In this document: one piece after another, positions 11,471 through 24,182 of the stretch
How the letters are laid out: each line of letters opens with the position of its first letter
Position numbering within the stretch: position 1 is the first letter of the stretch
Source of the DNA: Onthophagus taurus
Lineage: Eukaryota > Arthropoda > Insecta > Coleoptera > Scarabaeidae
Length of the DNA: 64,000 nucleotides
Direction: 5' to 3'
NCBI RefSeq assembly: GCF_036711975.1
Contig: NC_091967.1
Coordinates: forward strand, 29,985,501-30,049,500
Made by a program: the position numbers and the translations under genes
Notes under the pieces: generated by a model
Databases searched by the model: none
The model's input: only the letters and a program-made list of their open reading frames with translations
Told to the model about the DNA's origin: nothing

Positions 11471-12060
11471 TGTGGCGGATACGTACGTAGCAGTTGGTAA
11501 CACTTGAAAATAGAAATTTGAATTGAACAACAATACAACAAAATGTATTTACATGAAAAAAATGTTTCATGTACACCTCCCGAAATAAGAGAAATTCCTC
11601 AGAGTTCAATGTCCTCATCATTGTGGACCATGTATTCGATGGTAAAAACATGTTTAAACATCCATGGAAAAAATTGTCACATTGACAACTAGAAAAATTA
11701 ATGACTCAATGTTACCAACTTGAACTGGGAACTGAATCGGATGCTGTAAGGGGTCTCATTACAGCACCCGTTTGAGTACTGTAATAGCTTTCATTACCGT
11801 CGCGAATTACAAAATAGTTATTTATGTACCAAGTCGGCAAAGTGATGCTTTATCGAACGAGTCTGAGTTTGCGAGGAGCGAGCGAAGCAAGCGAGGCGAG
11901 TAAACAGGCGAGTTCGATAAAGACACTTTGCTGACGTGTTGCATACAACATTTTATCGCCAACCGCAAAATTTAACGATATGAAGATATTCTAATTTACC
12001 AATATTATGACATGTGTCAAACGATTTGTTTTGTTAATATACCTCGGTAAAGTTAAACTA
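11471..12060. other. Non-coding stretch
   Basis: No gene seen. Around 11840-11945 is a GC-richer tract with GAGCGAGCGAAGCAAGCGAG and short inverted words (TTTATCGAACGAG / GCGAGTTCGATAAA), probably part of a short palindromic repeat. Confidence 0.5.
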
Positions 12061-12290
12061 TGTATCAAAGGTCGGTAGTATAGTGGAGAGGGAAGTGCGC
12101 TTTCATACAGAAGGTACCGGGTTTAAATCCAGCTGTTCAACGGCATTTTTTTCAAAATGACAGCAATTAGCGGCAGGTAAAGTACTTTGTCTGCCGCTAA
12201 TTGCACAGTTTACTAGATAGTAGCACAAAGTGTCACTTTACTGCCGCAAATGGATAGCATAAAGTATGGTTTTGCTGCCGGTTGGCGATA
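12061..12290 (+). repeat. tRNA-derived SINE
   Basis: The first 80 bases resemble a tRNA gene: a box A-like TAGTATAGTGGAGAGG and a box B-like GGTACCGGGTTTAAATCC with tRNA-like spacing. The acceptor stem does not pair and an unrelated tail with two CTGCCG(C/G) motifs follows. The CATACAGAAGGTACCGGGTT part recurs on the minus strand near 40444-40470. Pol III internal promoter remnants in a dispersed repeat fit a SINE better than a working tRNA gene. Confidence 0.6.
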
Positions 12291-12299
12291 AATTGAATT

Positions 12300-13430
12300 A
12301 CACAAAATAAAATCTCTTCTCGAAATCTGTTTTGTTTTGAATATAAAAACCTACCAAATCACAAAACTGGCGCAGTCAGTAGGATTCAAAACAAAAACAA
12401 AGAAAAGCGGAATGTGATCAATTTCAACGACTATTGAAGTAAATTTTTTTTCACAAATTGGAAACCATTGTGGTTACACCAAGAAGACAACCACCAAGAA
12501 CCATTGGGGTTCAGAAAACGACAGGAACCAAAGGAAATAGTATCATCGCCGAAAAACTGGACGGACCTAGCAACTCGACCGGAAATCGAGTCCACGTCGT
12601 CAGAATGCTTGCGTTAGCATCTCTATAAGTACAACACATTTCCTTTTTAAACTTTAATATTATTATTAAAATAAAAGTAATTTACCATACAAAATTTTTA
12701 AAACTAAAACGATCTACATTTTATAATTGTTTTATTGCTTTTCAAAATTAAGATCATAAAGATGAAACCAAATACTTTAAACGCTTCTGCCTGTAGCGTT
12801 CCCGCGAATACTACTAAACTATTAATACCGTAAATAAAATAAACAAATTCTCACAAATTATTCATCCAAATTCTCAAACAGTCATAGGAGTGGGTTGTAA
12901 AAATTTTCAAAATAAAAATTATGTAATTTGTCCGGAAATAATAATTAACCCCCATTTAAAAATACCTCATGCTCTTGTTAATGTAAAAAACAACACGTTT
13001 TTAACTACTGTTCTAAACACATCATCAAAACAGTATACATATAGTTCTCCATGCTACAGTCCTGTTTGGATGGTTCCAAAAAAGGTTGGTACTGATGGGA
13101 AAAAGCAATGGCGAATGGTCGTGGACTACAGAAAGTTAAATGAGGTAACAAAAGGCGACAAATACCCTCTACCTAATATTGAAGAAATTTTTGACATGTT
13201 GGGTCGGAGTACATATTTTACCACCATAGATCTCGCGTCGAGTTTTCATCAAATAGAAATGGCGTCTGAAGATGTCGAAAAGACGCGCCCTCCACCTTCC
13301 AACGCGCAATGAATAGCGTATTTCGTAGTTTAATAGAAAACAGTTGACTCATATACATGGATGATATCATTATATTTAGTCAATCTCTCCTGGACCACTA
13401 TACAAACATTTCGGACGTAATATAAGTACG
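12300..13430 (+). pseudogene. Gypsy retrotransposon relic: LTR end, PBS, partial RT
   Basis: CTGGCGCAGTCAGTAGGA at 12368-12385 is a typical Gypsy primer-binding-site context. RT fragments follow: [24 protein letters not shown] and [14 protein letters not shown] (12890-13300), then out of frame YMDDIIIFSQ near 13355-13385. Most of gag and protease is missing: only about 430 bp separate the PBS from the RT. Frame breaks and the deletion make it inactive. Confidence 0.8.
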
Positions 13431-13451
13431 AAGGCTTTCACGGCCGGTGTG

Positions 13452-13609
13452 AATTAAACTAAAATTAGAACTAAAACTAGAACTAACACTAGAAACTTTG
13501 GGGTTTTGCCGTTCGTCTTTTAATAAAAGGTTTGACGTTTCGGGTGCCATGCTGCAACCCGAAAGTTTGTAGTGTTAGTTCTAGTTTTAGTTCTAATTTT
13601 AGTTTAATT
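13452..13609. repeat. Perfect 40-bp inverted repeat around a 78-bp loop
   Basis: Arms 13452-13491 and 13570-13609 are exact reverse complements, built from variations of the word AACTARAACTA. The interior contains GGTTTGACGTTTCGGGTGCC. Probably the folded end of a short DNA element. A CTTTCACGGCCGGTGTGAAT stretch precedes it. Confidence 0.85.
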
Positions 13610-14089
13610 TCGAATCGCTTAAAAACATCAAATGTTAAAATAGAACCCAGTAAATGCCATTTTTGAGAATAGAGGAATATTTTTAGGTCATGTGCTGAAA
13701 ATGTTGTTCTCTTCTAATACCATGACATAGTCTAATTCCATGGTTTCATTAATACCAAAATAATAACACATGGCGCTGCGAAGTGTCAGTGAGTCATAAG
13801 GAAAACAGAAAAAGAAGAAAAGCGGCAAGAAGAGGAGAAAGTGAGGTTAGAAAAAAGAATTCAAATAAAATAGAAAAAACGACATGGCGGACATGATGTT
13901 TAAGCGACCGATGAGGATGTCATTTATGGAAAATGTGTCAGAAAATTTTAAAAATTTCCTACAAATAATCTGATAAATCTGATGAAGAAAAATTAACGAT
14001 ATTGCTGAATTGTATTGGCGAGGAAGGTATTTAAGTACTTAATACATTTAAATTAACCAAAGAGGAAAAAAAGAAGTTTGACTAGGTGG
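13610..14089. other. Non-coding, purine-rich stretch
   Basis: A purine-rich tract around 13800-13900 (AAGAAGAAAAGCGGC...). No coherent reading frame or homology seen. Confidence 0.5.
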
Positions 14090-14760
14090 TTATGAAGTAA
14101 CTGGAAATTATTTTGAAGTTCGTAATTCGACCGCTAGGGGGCGTAACTGCCATAGAGAAACATAAAATTCCCGCTATCTCAGAAAGTTAAACGATGAGCT
14201 ATAACTTTGACAACACCATTTAGTAGCTTGTATAATACCGCATCGCTTTTGTTTTGAGTCCATTCAACCGATTTGAATACTTTTGGTCTTGCTTGAAAGA
14301 ACATTTTATGCTCTTTTAAAAGATATTTTCAGTAAGACCGTTTGGTTTAAAACAAATAAGCTAGAGGGCGTTAACTGCAGCGATTATACAGTGTGTCACA
14401 CAAAAAACGCCCCAACCTGTAACTCTGTTATTTACATTCCGATTTTCATGACCCAGGTATCAAATGAAATGGTTTTATAAATACTATAATAGCGTGAACA
14501 AAAACATACCGAGCTATTTGAAAATCAAAAGTTGATAATCGTTTGAAATTGAAGATGGCATTGGAAAAAGTTTATTTGTAGCATGAATCGTAGTATTCAT
14601 CAAACCTTTTCATTTAATACTTCGTTCATAAAAATCGGAATGTAAATGACAGAGTTACAGCTTGGAGCGTTTTTTGTGTGACACCCTGTATATTTGAGTG
14701 ATTTTTGAAAAAAGTTAAACGGAACAGTACTATTTACTTCACAGACCCTTAGTCACCATA
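14090..14760 (+). repeat. Dispersed repeat R1, interrupted copy
   Basis: This family occurs again inverted at 46890-47320 and, truncated, at 47990-48126. Shared blocks include TCGACCGCTAGGGGGCGTAA, AGCTATAACTTTGACAACA and CAGTAAGACCGTTTGGTTTA. This copy is split by a 300-bp MITE (14389-14688). Comparison with the copy at 46890 gives the empty site, GCAGCGATTACATATTTTTG. Confidence 0.8.
14389..14688. mobile_element. 300-bp MITE, TA target duplication
   Basis: Terminal inverted repeats CAGTGTGTCACACAAAAAAC and the complement of GTTTTTTGTGTGACACCCTG are flanked by TA on both sides, with inner inverted homology (AACTCTGTTATTTACATTCC). It interrupts repeat R1, and the uninterrupted copy at 46890-47320 shows the insertion point. 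TA duplication and the CAGTG end suggest a Tc1/mariner-mobilised MITE. Confidence 0.85.
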
Positions 14761-15414
14761 AATATTAGTGAAAACTGCATTTTGATATCTCTATCCGTTC
14801 TCGAATTATAGAAGAAGATGTTAAAAATTAATATATCTTAATCGAATCAAGTTACCTTAGCAAACAAATAAAGGAGTACAAAAATGTTATTACCTAGAAC
14901 CTTCCTTCACACTTTATCCAAGCTTAGAACTGGTTTAAAACTACTTTTGAGACGCGTTTAAAGACCAACTGATCAATGAAACATCAACAATAATAATAAA
15001 ACAAAATAAACGAAAACACTTATTGATAGAATTACTTAAATTTTTGGCAAAAATAGCTCACAAATGTTCGAAATGCCTTCCATAAACCTCCATGCATTTA
15101 TTTAATCTACTTTCGACGAATAAAAAAAAAACGCTGTTTAAGTCTCAGTCGTATGGCATTTAGGGCCGGTTCTTCAGTCGCTAGATAAACTCTAGTTAAA
15201 TAAATCTCGGTATAATTTGAAAAGTTAATTCTCGTCAGTTTAAAGATCGATATATCGAGAACCGTCCGATGAAAAAAATTGCGGTTAGCTTTGTTGTATT
15301 TACTGAACATTTCTACGTAACATATGTGAATTTGAAAATTTTCGGTTTTCGAAAATCGAAAATCGCGGTTTAGTAAGATGCGATATAGTCGAAAACGGCT
15401 CGTTGGATTTTAAC
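14761..15414. other. Non-coding, repeat fragments
   Basis: No gene. A short piece, AAAAATTGCGGTTAGCTTTN TTGTATTTACTGAAC at about 15276-15310, recurs at 2396-2428. Confidence 0.5.
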
Positions 15415-15790
15415 GCGGTTTTAACCAAAATGTGGCAAATAATTGTCGAATCCTGTTATGGGTTTTTCAAAGTTTTGTCTCTTTAATTTTTTTAGAACAA
15501 TTTACGCGAGCTATAAATTATAAAGAAACAGAAATAAGCCATGCGGGGAGAGAGGGGTTCCGTTCAGTTGGAAAAGATGGTGCTGGTGTGTGTTCCAGAC
15601 TGGCTTCGACGTGGCGTACTGAAGTCTAGTTTGAAGGGATTCCGGTACACCTTGCATCAGAACGTAAGAGACGTCCAAGACGCGTCATAGAATATGAAAT
15701 ATATTATATATATTATGTATAATTATTTTGTATTTTTCTGTTGTATTTGTTTATTTCATTTTACCTTTACCATTCACGCATATACCATGT
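15415..15790. repeat. Dispersed repeat R2, copy 1 (inverted copy 17645-17970)
   Basis: It shares with 17645-17970, in reverse orientation, GAGAGAGGGGTTCCGTT, CAGACTGGCTTCGACGTGG and the AATATTCTATGAC/TATTTTGTAT AT-rich tail. Related fragments lie near 18290-18370 and 21990-22200. The short frames inside are not conserved as proteins. Confidence 0.7.
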
Positions 15791-17644
15791 AATATATTGT
15801 AAGATATTATAATAATTTCAATTTTTTGTGCCCCACGTTCGGGTGACAATTTTATGTGTTGATTTTGGTGGTCCTTACGTTTTGGTGCCAATTTGTAGCG
15901 TTAATAAAGAAAAATTATTTGATTTTTTGATAACAAACTATATAATTTTTTTATTTTTTGAGAACAAAATAAATATTTAAAAAAAATTTAATTAACAATA
16001 ACAAACAAAAATGTATTTTAAATTCTAACCTAGCACGAGACTCAAATTATTTTACGCTCAGGGATTTTAGTCGGTTCTCTTAGCGAAACACACAAACTCC
16101 AATTATCTTTGTTTGTAAATGAATGTTTGAAATTTAAAATATTATCCAGAAATAATTAAAATGATTCAGTAATTTAGAGGTTTCTATTATTAGATCAAAT
16201 ATAGTTATCGAACTGTCAAAATACTAAATTGGATTCATAACCTCGCTTTCTGTTATGAGATGAATGAATACAAACAAAAATAGTTTCCGCAGAATTCAAT
16301 CAGAAAAATTTGTTAATTGTGGAAAATGAGTGAAATTATCATTAAATTTAAGGTAAGTGATTTGTTTAAATAATCAAATGAGAAAGAAAAAATCGAAAAT
16401 TCTTAGCTTTAATCCTGTTTTCAGATGTCGATTTATCGGATTGAACTCGAAACAACCAATTCCTCTCTGGCTGGTCTTTCTTTTTTGGATGGTTCCTTTT
16501 ATTTCTTCACCTCGTCAATATGGACCTTTCCTTCAGCTCGTCGAAGATGGATCTTCTCCTCTCGGGAATATTTCTTTATTTTTTTTTTCTCTTTTTCAAA
16601 CTCCTCCGGGATTAAATTTTCTTCTTCCAGGTACGTAGATTTTGACTCGACGTTTTATTTATATTTTTTTTTTCTCTTCTTAGTTAAATTCTTTTAATTT
16701 TCTTCTCTTGATGATAATTATCTTTTCTTCTCTTTCAATTTCTTAATTTCTTCTCTTATATAGACTCGGTGTTCCCCCTCTTTAAATTTCCTCATTCCCA
16801 TGGCAACTGGTCCTTCGCCGATCAAACTTTCCAAATTTGGTCAAAAATTTCGATTTTAGCGCCATCTCTTGATTAAATTCGGAACTAACCAAATTTTCCA
16901 AACTTTCACAAAAATTTCCATAAAATGACCATTTTACTCACATTTCTTTCTACTTTCTTGATTCGCGCACTTTATTTTACCCCAGCAAATGGAGTTTCTT
17001 TAATTCTCCTTCATTTCGGACATTTGGCAAATTCACTCCGAACTACCCAATTTCCCCTTCAATCTAAGCTTTCACCATTGAATTTTCTTTTGATTTATGA
17101 TATTTGTATTCTAATCTTTCTCTTTTTAGTTACTAAAAGGTTTTCTTTTGGAAAATAAATACATTGAAAAATTGACATTTGAGGTTATGTCTTTCGCTTT
17201 TGAGGTTTCTCTAGCTAAGTTAAATTACAAAGGAAATACGCAACTTTAAAACGAATCAACAACGGCAAATACCCTGGTTTACGAATAAATTTACTAACAA
17301 TACAACGGAACTTAAAATTACAATAACTTAATCTAAACAGTGAACAAAGTACATGGCTACTCGTAGGAATCTCTATTAAAACGTTAAACCGTAAGTTATT
17401 TCTTTTTAATTCGTTCAATACTGATCTGTTCATTTAATTTAACTAATTTGGACTCATGGTTTTTTATTTGATATTAATTTAATTTATCTCTTTTAGGTAG
17501 AAGAACCACGTTTTGGTCTCCGATACTAATGATTCTACAGTTGTACTTCTGATCTCCCTAACTTCGTATTCTGGACTTTATTTTTTAATGTATTCTAATT
17601 ATTTAAATTAGATCTTAATACTGGTAGGTAGATATTACTACAAT
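15791..17644. other. No gene recognised; pyrimidine-rich tract
   Basis: AT-rich sequence. From about 16480 to 17200 the plus strand is rich in TTTCTTC/TCCTTTT runs and contains long frames without recognisable protein features (16357-16638, 16425-16697). This composition resembles LTR or UTR sequence of retroelements, but no TG...CA ends or PBS were found. Confidence 0.5.
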
Positions 17645-17970
17645 ATTGAAAAAAATACGCGCGAAGGTAAAATGAAATAAATAAATATTACAAACAGATA
17701 CAAAATAATTATACGAAAAATATTCCAGGGCGTGGAATGCGTCTGTTATATTCTGAGACGGAACTAGCGGAATCCCTTCAGAATTCTGTATGCCAGGTCG
17801 AAGCCAGTCTGGAACACAACCAGCACCACTTTTTCCAACTAAACGGAACCCCTCTCTCCCCGCATGGCTTATTTCTATTTTTTTTAAATTTATAGCCCGC
17901 GTAAATTGTTTTAAAAAAATTATGGTGACAAAACTTTGAAAAACCAATAACAGGATTCGACAAACATGTT
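17645..17970. repeat. Dispersed repeat R2, copy 2 (inverted)
   Basis: Reverse-orientation partner of 15415-15790, including CCTCTCTCCCCGCATGGCTT. Only scattered substitutions separate the copies. Confidence 0.7.
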
Positions 17971-18794
17971 CGCTCCGCTTAAGCTATTTGCGCAAATATG
18001 ACATGCCACCCCCGCCAGGAGGCATTATCTCGCTCATCTCGATCTCGAGCGTTTCGCAACGCGTGTGCCGCATCGCCTCGCTTTTGTTCTTACGGTTTCT
18101 TTCCGCATTTTCTCAGGTAATTTTCTTTTGTTTATTTTATTTATTATTATTTCGACCTTTGTTATTAATTAAAGAAACAATTTATTTATAATCATTTTTT
18201 ATTTTAATTATTTCTTTGAGTATCCAGCACCTTCACAATCGCTTATTGTGGCTCGTATTTTTGGAGCGCACAAAACACAATTAATTACCATATTTTGGTT
18301 AACTGCGTTAAAATCCAACCAGCCGTTTTCGACTATACCGCATCTTACTAAACCGCGATTTTCTGCGAAACTATATGGAATATCCTCCCTTCCTTCGGAC
18401 GGGATGTTAAGCCGTCGGTTCCGGTAACCAGTCGTTATCACGCATGTGTTGGAGGCTCGACTTGTGTTGGCGGCGGTAACTCGTCTCATTGGCAACGATT
18501 AATGCCCCACATTAAGAACACATCGGTTTAACACCAGTTCAAATTTGAAATTTTTTCGTCAAATACTTTTGGAAAAAAAGAATCGCAAAGTAGACAAAGT
18601 AGCTGGCTCTCTCAAAAATCGGGTAGCTATATCTAAAGGAATTTACGGTTTGGTTTAAATTACCGTTCAAGTATATTATATTGATTGTAAATTATAATTT
18701 TAATAAAAGGTTATAAAAACTGTAAAATGTTGTTTTGATTTAAAAAATTACTAAAAATTATTTGAAAAATAAATTCAAAAAATAACAAGAATTC
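17971..18794. other. Non-coding, R2-related fragments
   Basis: Contains a GC-richer piece around 18000-18110 and an R2-like piece near 18290-18370 (CCGCATCTTACTAAACCGCG). The frame at 18208-18495 on the minus strand is repeat-derived. Confidence 0.5.
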
Positions 18795-19470
18795 GTACAG
18801 TGCACTTAAGCCGTTCCTGTCCTATACATTTAAGATGAGTCCCCGTCACATAATGCCGAAGAGGCCCGGCCGGCGTAACCTTCCTCCGCCTCTCACACCA
18901 GCGGAAATAGATTCGCGCGGATTGATTTAACTGTCATTATAAAATCGCATTGAGTACTTCATGTACAATGAGGGTTAGGGTTTTATTCAATTTCATCAGG
19001 CGGTCAAAATGATGTCAGCATCAATCTAATACGATAATTCGTTATCGAGATATCACTATTTCACATAATGTAGTTTTTCTTGAAAATGGATTAGAAAAAT
19101 CAAAAAATAAAACACTGGCATGTTTAGTACACTTTAGGCAATGTGTGGTCGACATTTAGATTTTTTTCGATGAACCGTTCCCGTGTAAAAAAATCGCAAA
19201 GTCGAATTTCTTCGCCGATCGTCCGAAATCGCGTACATTTCCTCATTATATCTGTGACAATTACTATACGAGTGGGAGAAAAAATTTGAAATTACCATAC
19301 ATTATAAAGAATTAAATTTCGCGTCCAACAAAGGTCTCGATTTTTTCTACGGAGTAACAAATAATACCGGCCGGCTAACGGAATAAACCGGCCGGGCCTC
19401 TTCGGCATTATGTGGCGGAGAGACATCTTTAAACGTATAGGACAGGAACGGCTTAAGCGCACTGTACAAT
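18795..19470. mobile_element. TIR element, ~675 bp
   Basis: Ends TACAGTGCACTTAAGCCGTT (left) and the complement of AACGGCTTAAGCGCACTGTA (right) continue inward for about 80 bp with a shared GCCGAAGAGGCCCGGCCGG. A third, isolated end lies at 21903-21960. Part of the interior (19100-19310) recurs inverted at 31975-32170. No coding capacity. Confidence 0.7.
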
Positions 19471-19509
19471 GTTTTGTTATTTTTGCATTTATTTTTCTAA
19501 ACAAGTCAC

Positions 19510-21090
19510 ACTATTTTTTACTGGCAACTACAACAATTTATTGTCTGTAGGTTAGCGGTATCACTGTTGTTATTCGTGGGTTTATATACGGTCTTACACA
19601 AATGAAATCAACAACACATTTTTACACAATATATTTCTCAAGATCTTGATGTGTGGCTTTATTGTTGATTTGTTAACGATTACTCTGGAAATTATATTGA
19701 TAAGACAGACAGTGGATATAAGAGGAAATTTCTTTTAATTAATTGCATTCATAAGTTTGCGCCATTGTCATCGACAAGGTATTACAAGTAATCCTAGCAA
19801 CATGCCTAAGCATTACAAGAAAAAAGTCAAAGAAGTAATTACTAATGTAAGAAAATTTTTTCAACAAGAAAAAGGTAAAGGTGATAAATGAACCTATAAA
19901 TGTGAATGCCGTTGTTGCACGAACCGCACAAGCTGTTAGATATTAGGAAAGAATTAATAAAAATATAAGCAAAGAATACTCAGAATATAGAAACATAGAA
20001 GTTCCTAAAGAAAGATCATGATATTCAACTTTTACATGGACAAAAACTTTCCTACTGTAAGAGAACTTTTTTTTAAAATCACCTACGAAGATTCCGATAT
20101 TCCTACATTTTCGGAGAGTACACTCTTAAGATGGTTAAAACAGTTAAATTTTTGTACAAGAAATTAAATAGCAAATCAATTCTAATGGAGCATCCGCAAA
20201 TGTCATCTCAAAGGTAAGATTTTTTATTGAATATGGAAAAGTATAGAAATAGAGATTGGAAAATTGATTACACAGACAAAACATGGTTTGCCGCTAATTA
20301 TCCCAAAAAGTTTGGATGGGTCGAAAATGCATCTCCAGACACCGTGTACACATTCGATCGTTACCACGGAGGAATAGAAGGTATAAACGGTTATAGAGGA
20401 GGAATTGTACGACCATCTGGCTCTGGTCAAAAGGAGTTATTATTCTACACATAGGAAACGAAAAAGGATTTTTGGAAGGTTGCCTTACGTGTTTCATATA
20501 AGTGAAAAAAAGAAAGCGAAAACTGATTACCACCGAGGAATGGTTTCGTCATGTTTTATCGGTAATACTTTCAAAGTCCGTTATAGTAGTAGATCAAGCA
20601 ACATATCGCACAATGCTAGATCCAGAATATCGAAATCCTACAAATGCTTGGAGAAAAAATGATATTATTGCCTGGTTATTAAAAAAAACGTTCCAATTCC
20701 CGATGAAGTTGATGAATTTTCAAAATTGACGAAACCACAACTTTTACGATTATCTAAACCGTACCTTAATAAAAACTTTTCTTATTCCTATTAGAGTTAA
20801 TCACAAAACAATTGCGTGGAGATGAAGTTAAATTGTTATGGTTACCAGTGGCGCACTGCGAGTTCAATGCATTCGAGTTGATTCGGTCTTATTTAACAAA
20901 TCAAGTCGCAAAGAAAAATGACACTTTTAAAATTAAAGATGTTTTAAATTTATGCATTGAGACTATGAATACAATAACTCCAAATCTATGGGAAAATTGT
21001 GTGCGCCATTTTAGAAAAATAATAATAGTAATAATAATTCCTAATTTTAAATTATGTTTAATTTTAATGTTGCGGGTGTTGAAATGTCTC
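19510..21090 (+). pseudogene. IS630/Tc1-superfamily DDE transposase relic
   Basis: The 5' end (CACACTATTTTTTACTGGCA region) and N-terminal part (KKVKEVITNVRKFFQQEKG) match the minus-strand copy at 40400-41045. Further downstream, in different frames, are the catalytic landmarks of an insect IS630/Tc1-type DDE transposase: YTDKTWF near 20270, VIVVDQATY near 20585 (second Asp), LLWLPVAHCEFNAFELI near 20835-20885 (Glu region), then VAKKNDTFKIKDV and ITPNLWENCVRHF. Stops and frameshifts interrupt it throughout. The right end of the element is not identified. Confidence 0.7.
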
Positions 21091-22795
21091 TGAACAGGAT
21101 CGGAAAGGCCTGCTCCAAACGGAAAGATAATGAACCGCTCCGAACAGCGTGCTCCCAAAAAAAAGATATGTTGCGATAAAAGGATGCTCCGTTAAAAAGC
21201 AAATGCTCTCTCCGTCAAAAAGAAAATGTGCTCCGTCACAAAGACCTAAAGATTAACAATCCTTGTATTAATGAAAATTTGGTTTTAATTAGGATTAGGA
21301 TAGTTTTTTTTTTAATAAATATAAAAGGAATGAATGACACGTGGAGTGAAAGGATTTTTTTTTTGAAGTAACGAAAAGAGGATTGCAAGTTTTAGGAATG
21401 GCTGAGTTAAATTAGTTAATAAAATAATAACTAATTCATTACCGTACCTCAGATCGTCGAGGTCTATGTCCCAAAAATAACGTTGTAACGTGAAAATAAA
21501 TGAAAAATCAATCCTTTGTCGTAATTTATTTAGATATTTTAGATAAATCGCTACGATCTTCGCCGGTGAAAGATGAATCCGATAATTACGGATTGGTAAT
21601 CGACCCAAAAAATTATTACCAAAATGTCGCCAAAAATACCAAAAATTCTGACACCGTGCTTTCACTAGGACAGTCGATGAACAAAAGAGAGAGATTTTGA
21701 AAACTCGTTTCTCAAATACGATACGGGAAATCCAAAAAACGAAAACAAGTAATCACGCCATCGAGTGGGGAAAGTATGATTGAGAAATCCTACTTTGAAT
21801 GATTAAAAATTAAAACAAAAGATACATATAAAAGATAGAAGATAAAAGAAGATTAAAGAAAATAAAACGTAACAAAATAATGCAAAAAAAAAACAAAAAT
21901 TTGTACGGTGCGCTTAAGCCGTTCCTGTCCAGCACGTTTAAAGGTGCCTCCACGCCACATATGTAGGTAAGATAAAGACGCAACGTATTGTCTGGGGCGC
22001 ACCATCTGTTCCGATTGGACGGAACCCCGTCACCCAGCAGAGCTTATTTCTGTTTCTTTTTAATTTATAATTCGCTTTAAAAAAATTAGAGAGACATAAC
22101 TTTGAAAAACTGATGACGGTATCCGATAAACGCGATCGTTTGATGTATTTTGTAAGGGCGTCTTGCTAAACCGCGATTTTCCGCGAAACTGTATGGAATA
22201 TCGAAAAAATAAAATCGAAAAATTGAAATTTTTTCGTCAGATAGGTTTTGAAGAAAAAAAACGCAAAGTGGTCAAAGTTTGTCAAAGTGGTCTATTTTCA
22301 TTTAACTCGCGATAAAAAAAAACATCGATCCGAAAATGTTCAAATTAACATATGTTACGTAGAAATGTTCAGTAATTATAACAAACTTTTCCGCAATTTT
22401 TTTTATCGAGTGGTTGCGAAGATATCGATCTCTAAAGTGAGGGGCCTTACTTTTTGCACGGATAGCAGTGGCGTTTTACTGATTGTAACTTTTTTGTCAC
22501 CGTTAGTTCGTTTCGATACAAACAGTTCGAAATCTACAAAAATTTTGGTTAAAACATAAAAAGATGATAAACAAATTACAATTTACAAATTTTGTAAATT
22601 GGAAACTGTTAAATTTTCCTTATCAAAAATACGATCCAAAGTGAATACAAAGCTTGAAATGTTACCTACCTAACTTTGCTAAATAATTTATTTAGCCTTG
22701 TCTTATTTAAAATAAGACACCAACTTCCTATCATTATTATTGTTTTATATTCGTTATTGTTTTATTCGGCGTACCGACCCGACGTCGCGACATAT
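21091..22795. other. No gene recognised; repeat fragments
   Basis: Contains CTCCGT-rich short words at 21100-21245, a lone TIR end of the 18795-type element at 21903-21960, and an R2-like piece at 21990-22200. Long frames at 21312-21665 and 22248-22559 have no protein-family signal. Confidence 0.5.
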
Positions 22796-23653
22796 GATGA
22801 GATCACCATCTTGAAGAAATATTTTAAGATTCGTCAAGTCGCTTAAAAATCGGACATTTTTTGTTTAATCGATGGGAAATTACTCAAATAAGCCGTTACA
22901 GATAAAAAAAACGGGCGGAAAAGTGTAAAACGACGAAAGTGACGTCACTTTCCCTGACGTATCAACCATGCTAACCATGCATTTTCTGAACACCACCGGT
23001 AATACCAATTCTATCCCTTTTTATTTTCACAGTCAAGTGAATAAGATTACTCCGAAAAAAATAAATTTTCAAAATTCATGAACGAATTAACTTGATTTGT
23101 TATTGTTAAAACGCATATTTCCAGGTTAAATACCCTTGTTTCTTAGGTTTTCGACGCAAAACGACGAAAATGTAGTTGTTTACTCATAACAATTTATATA
23201 AAGGAATTAGTATTTCCAAAAAAAATAGATTTTGAGTTAGGTTAATTAACAAATTATAAGAACACGGTATTTCACCCGAAAATATGCGTTATAATCAACG
23301 AAATCAACGAGTTGTTAATTCTTCCATTAAATTTGAGAAAATTATAACGACTGATGTTGTGTGTGTAGATGTGAAAAGAGCAATTAATAGGACCAGTGTT
23401 AACCTTGGTGCTGTAAAATACGTCTTTAGCGTATTGGTGACGTCACATTTTATGACGTAACATGAAAACAATTTTTGAAGTGATTTTTCGGTAAGTTTTT
23501 CACTATTCCGCACTTTATTTTCATTTTTAACGTATTATAGGTCATTTCACACCGATAAAAGAAATCATTGATTATCAAGCGGCTAGACGGACCTTGAAAA
23601 ATTTCAAAAATAATTATTGCTGCTTTGTTTAGGATGGTGATCTCATCGTGTCG
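22796..23653. mobile_element. TIR element, ~860 bp (copy at 31020-31760)
   Basis: Ends GATGAGATCACCATCTTGAA and the complement of TTAGGATGGTGATCTCATC. Much of the interior (AGTGACGTCACTTTCC, CACCACCGGTAATACCAATT) recurs inverted at 31020-31760. No ORF of note. Class uncertain. Confidence 0.65.
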
Positions 23654-24182
23654 TCAGGTATCCGGATGAGTGGCGTCGGGTCGAAGCGCTGAAAACGACG
23701 ACGACCGTATGATGAAAAGTTGGTATAAAATGTAATTAATCAATTATGTTCATTAACAACTTTAATATAGGACATTTCTAGCTTTGTATTCGCTATGAAT
23801 AATATTTTAGATTTTTACGACTAATTACGTAATAAAACATTAGAAAAATTTTTGTACGGAATGAGATAAAGGTCGGAGCAGAAATTGACTTTAACACATA
23901 CCATTACTGTCTGGATGATTCGATTTTCAAAGTCAACTTTTATCAAGTTTTTTCTAACAAAAAATATGAGAAGAAAAATCACTTACCTTACCAACTTAAT
24001 GTTGCCTAAGAGACCACAAAACAAGTGGTCTTTAGTGACCATGGCCCTGCTTTTAAAGCAAAGTTTTATCCCCCCCCTTTTGTCTCGGCCAATAGTATAA
24101 TTGAAATTGAATGTTCTCTGGAGGAATAAGAGAGGTTGAAGAAACTTTATTATTTTTTAAATTGTTAACAAATAAATATTAC
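23654..24182. other. Non-coding stretch
   Basis: No recognised gene or element. Short frames only. Confidence 0.5.

Noticed and set aside
12061..12145. Functional tRNA gene
   Set aside because: Internal promoter boxes are present but the acceptor stem does not pair and an unrelated SINE-like tail follows.
16357..16697. Two overlapping hydrophobic 90-codon frames
   Set aside because: Derived from a pyrimidine-rich tract; apparent membrane segments reflect TTT/CTT composition.
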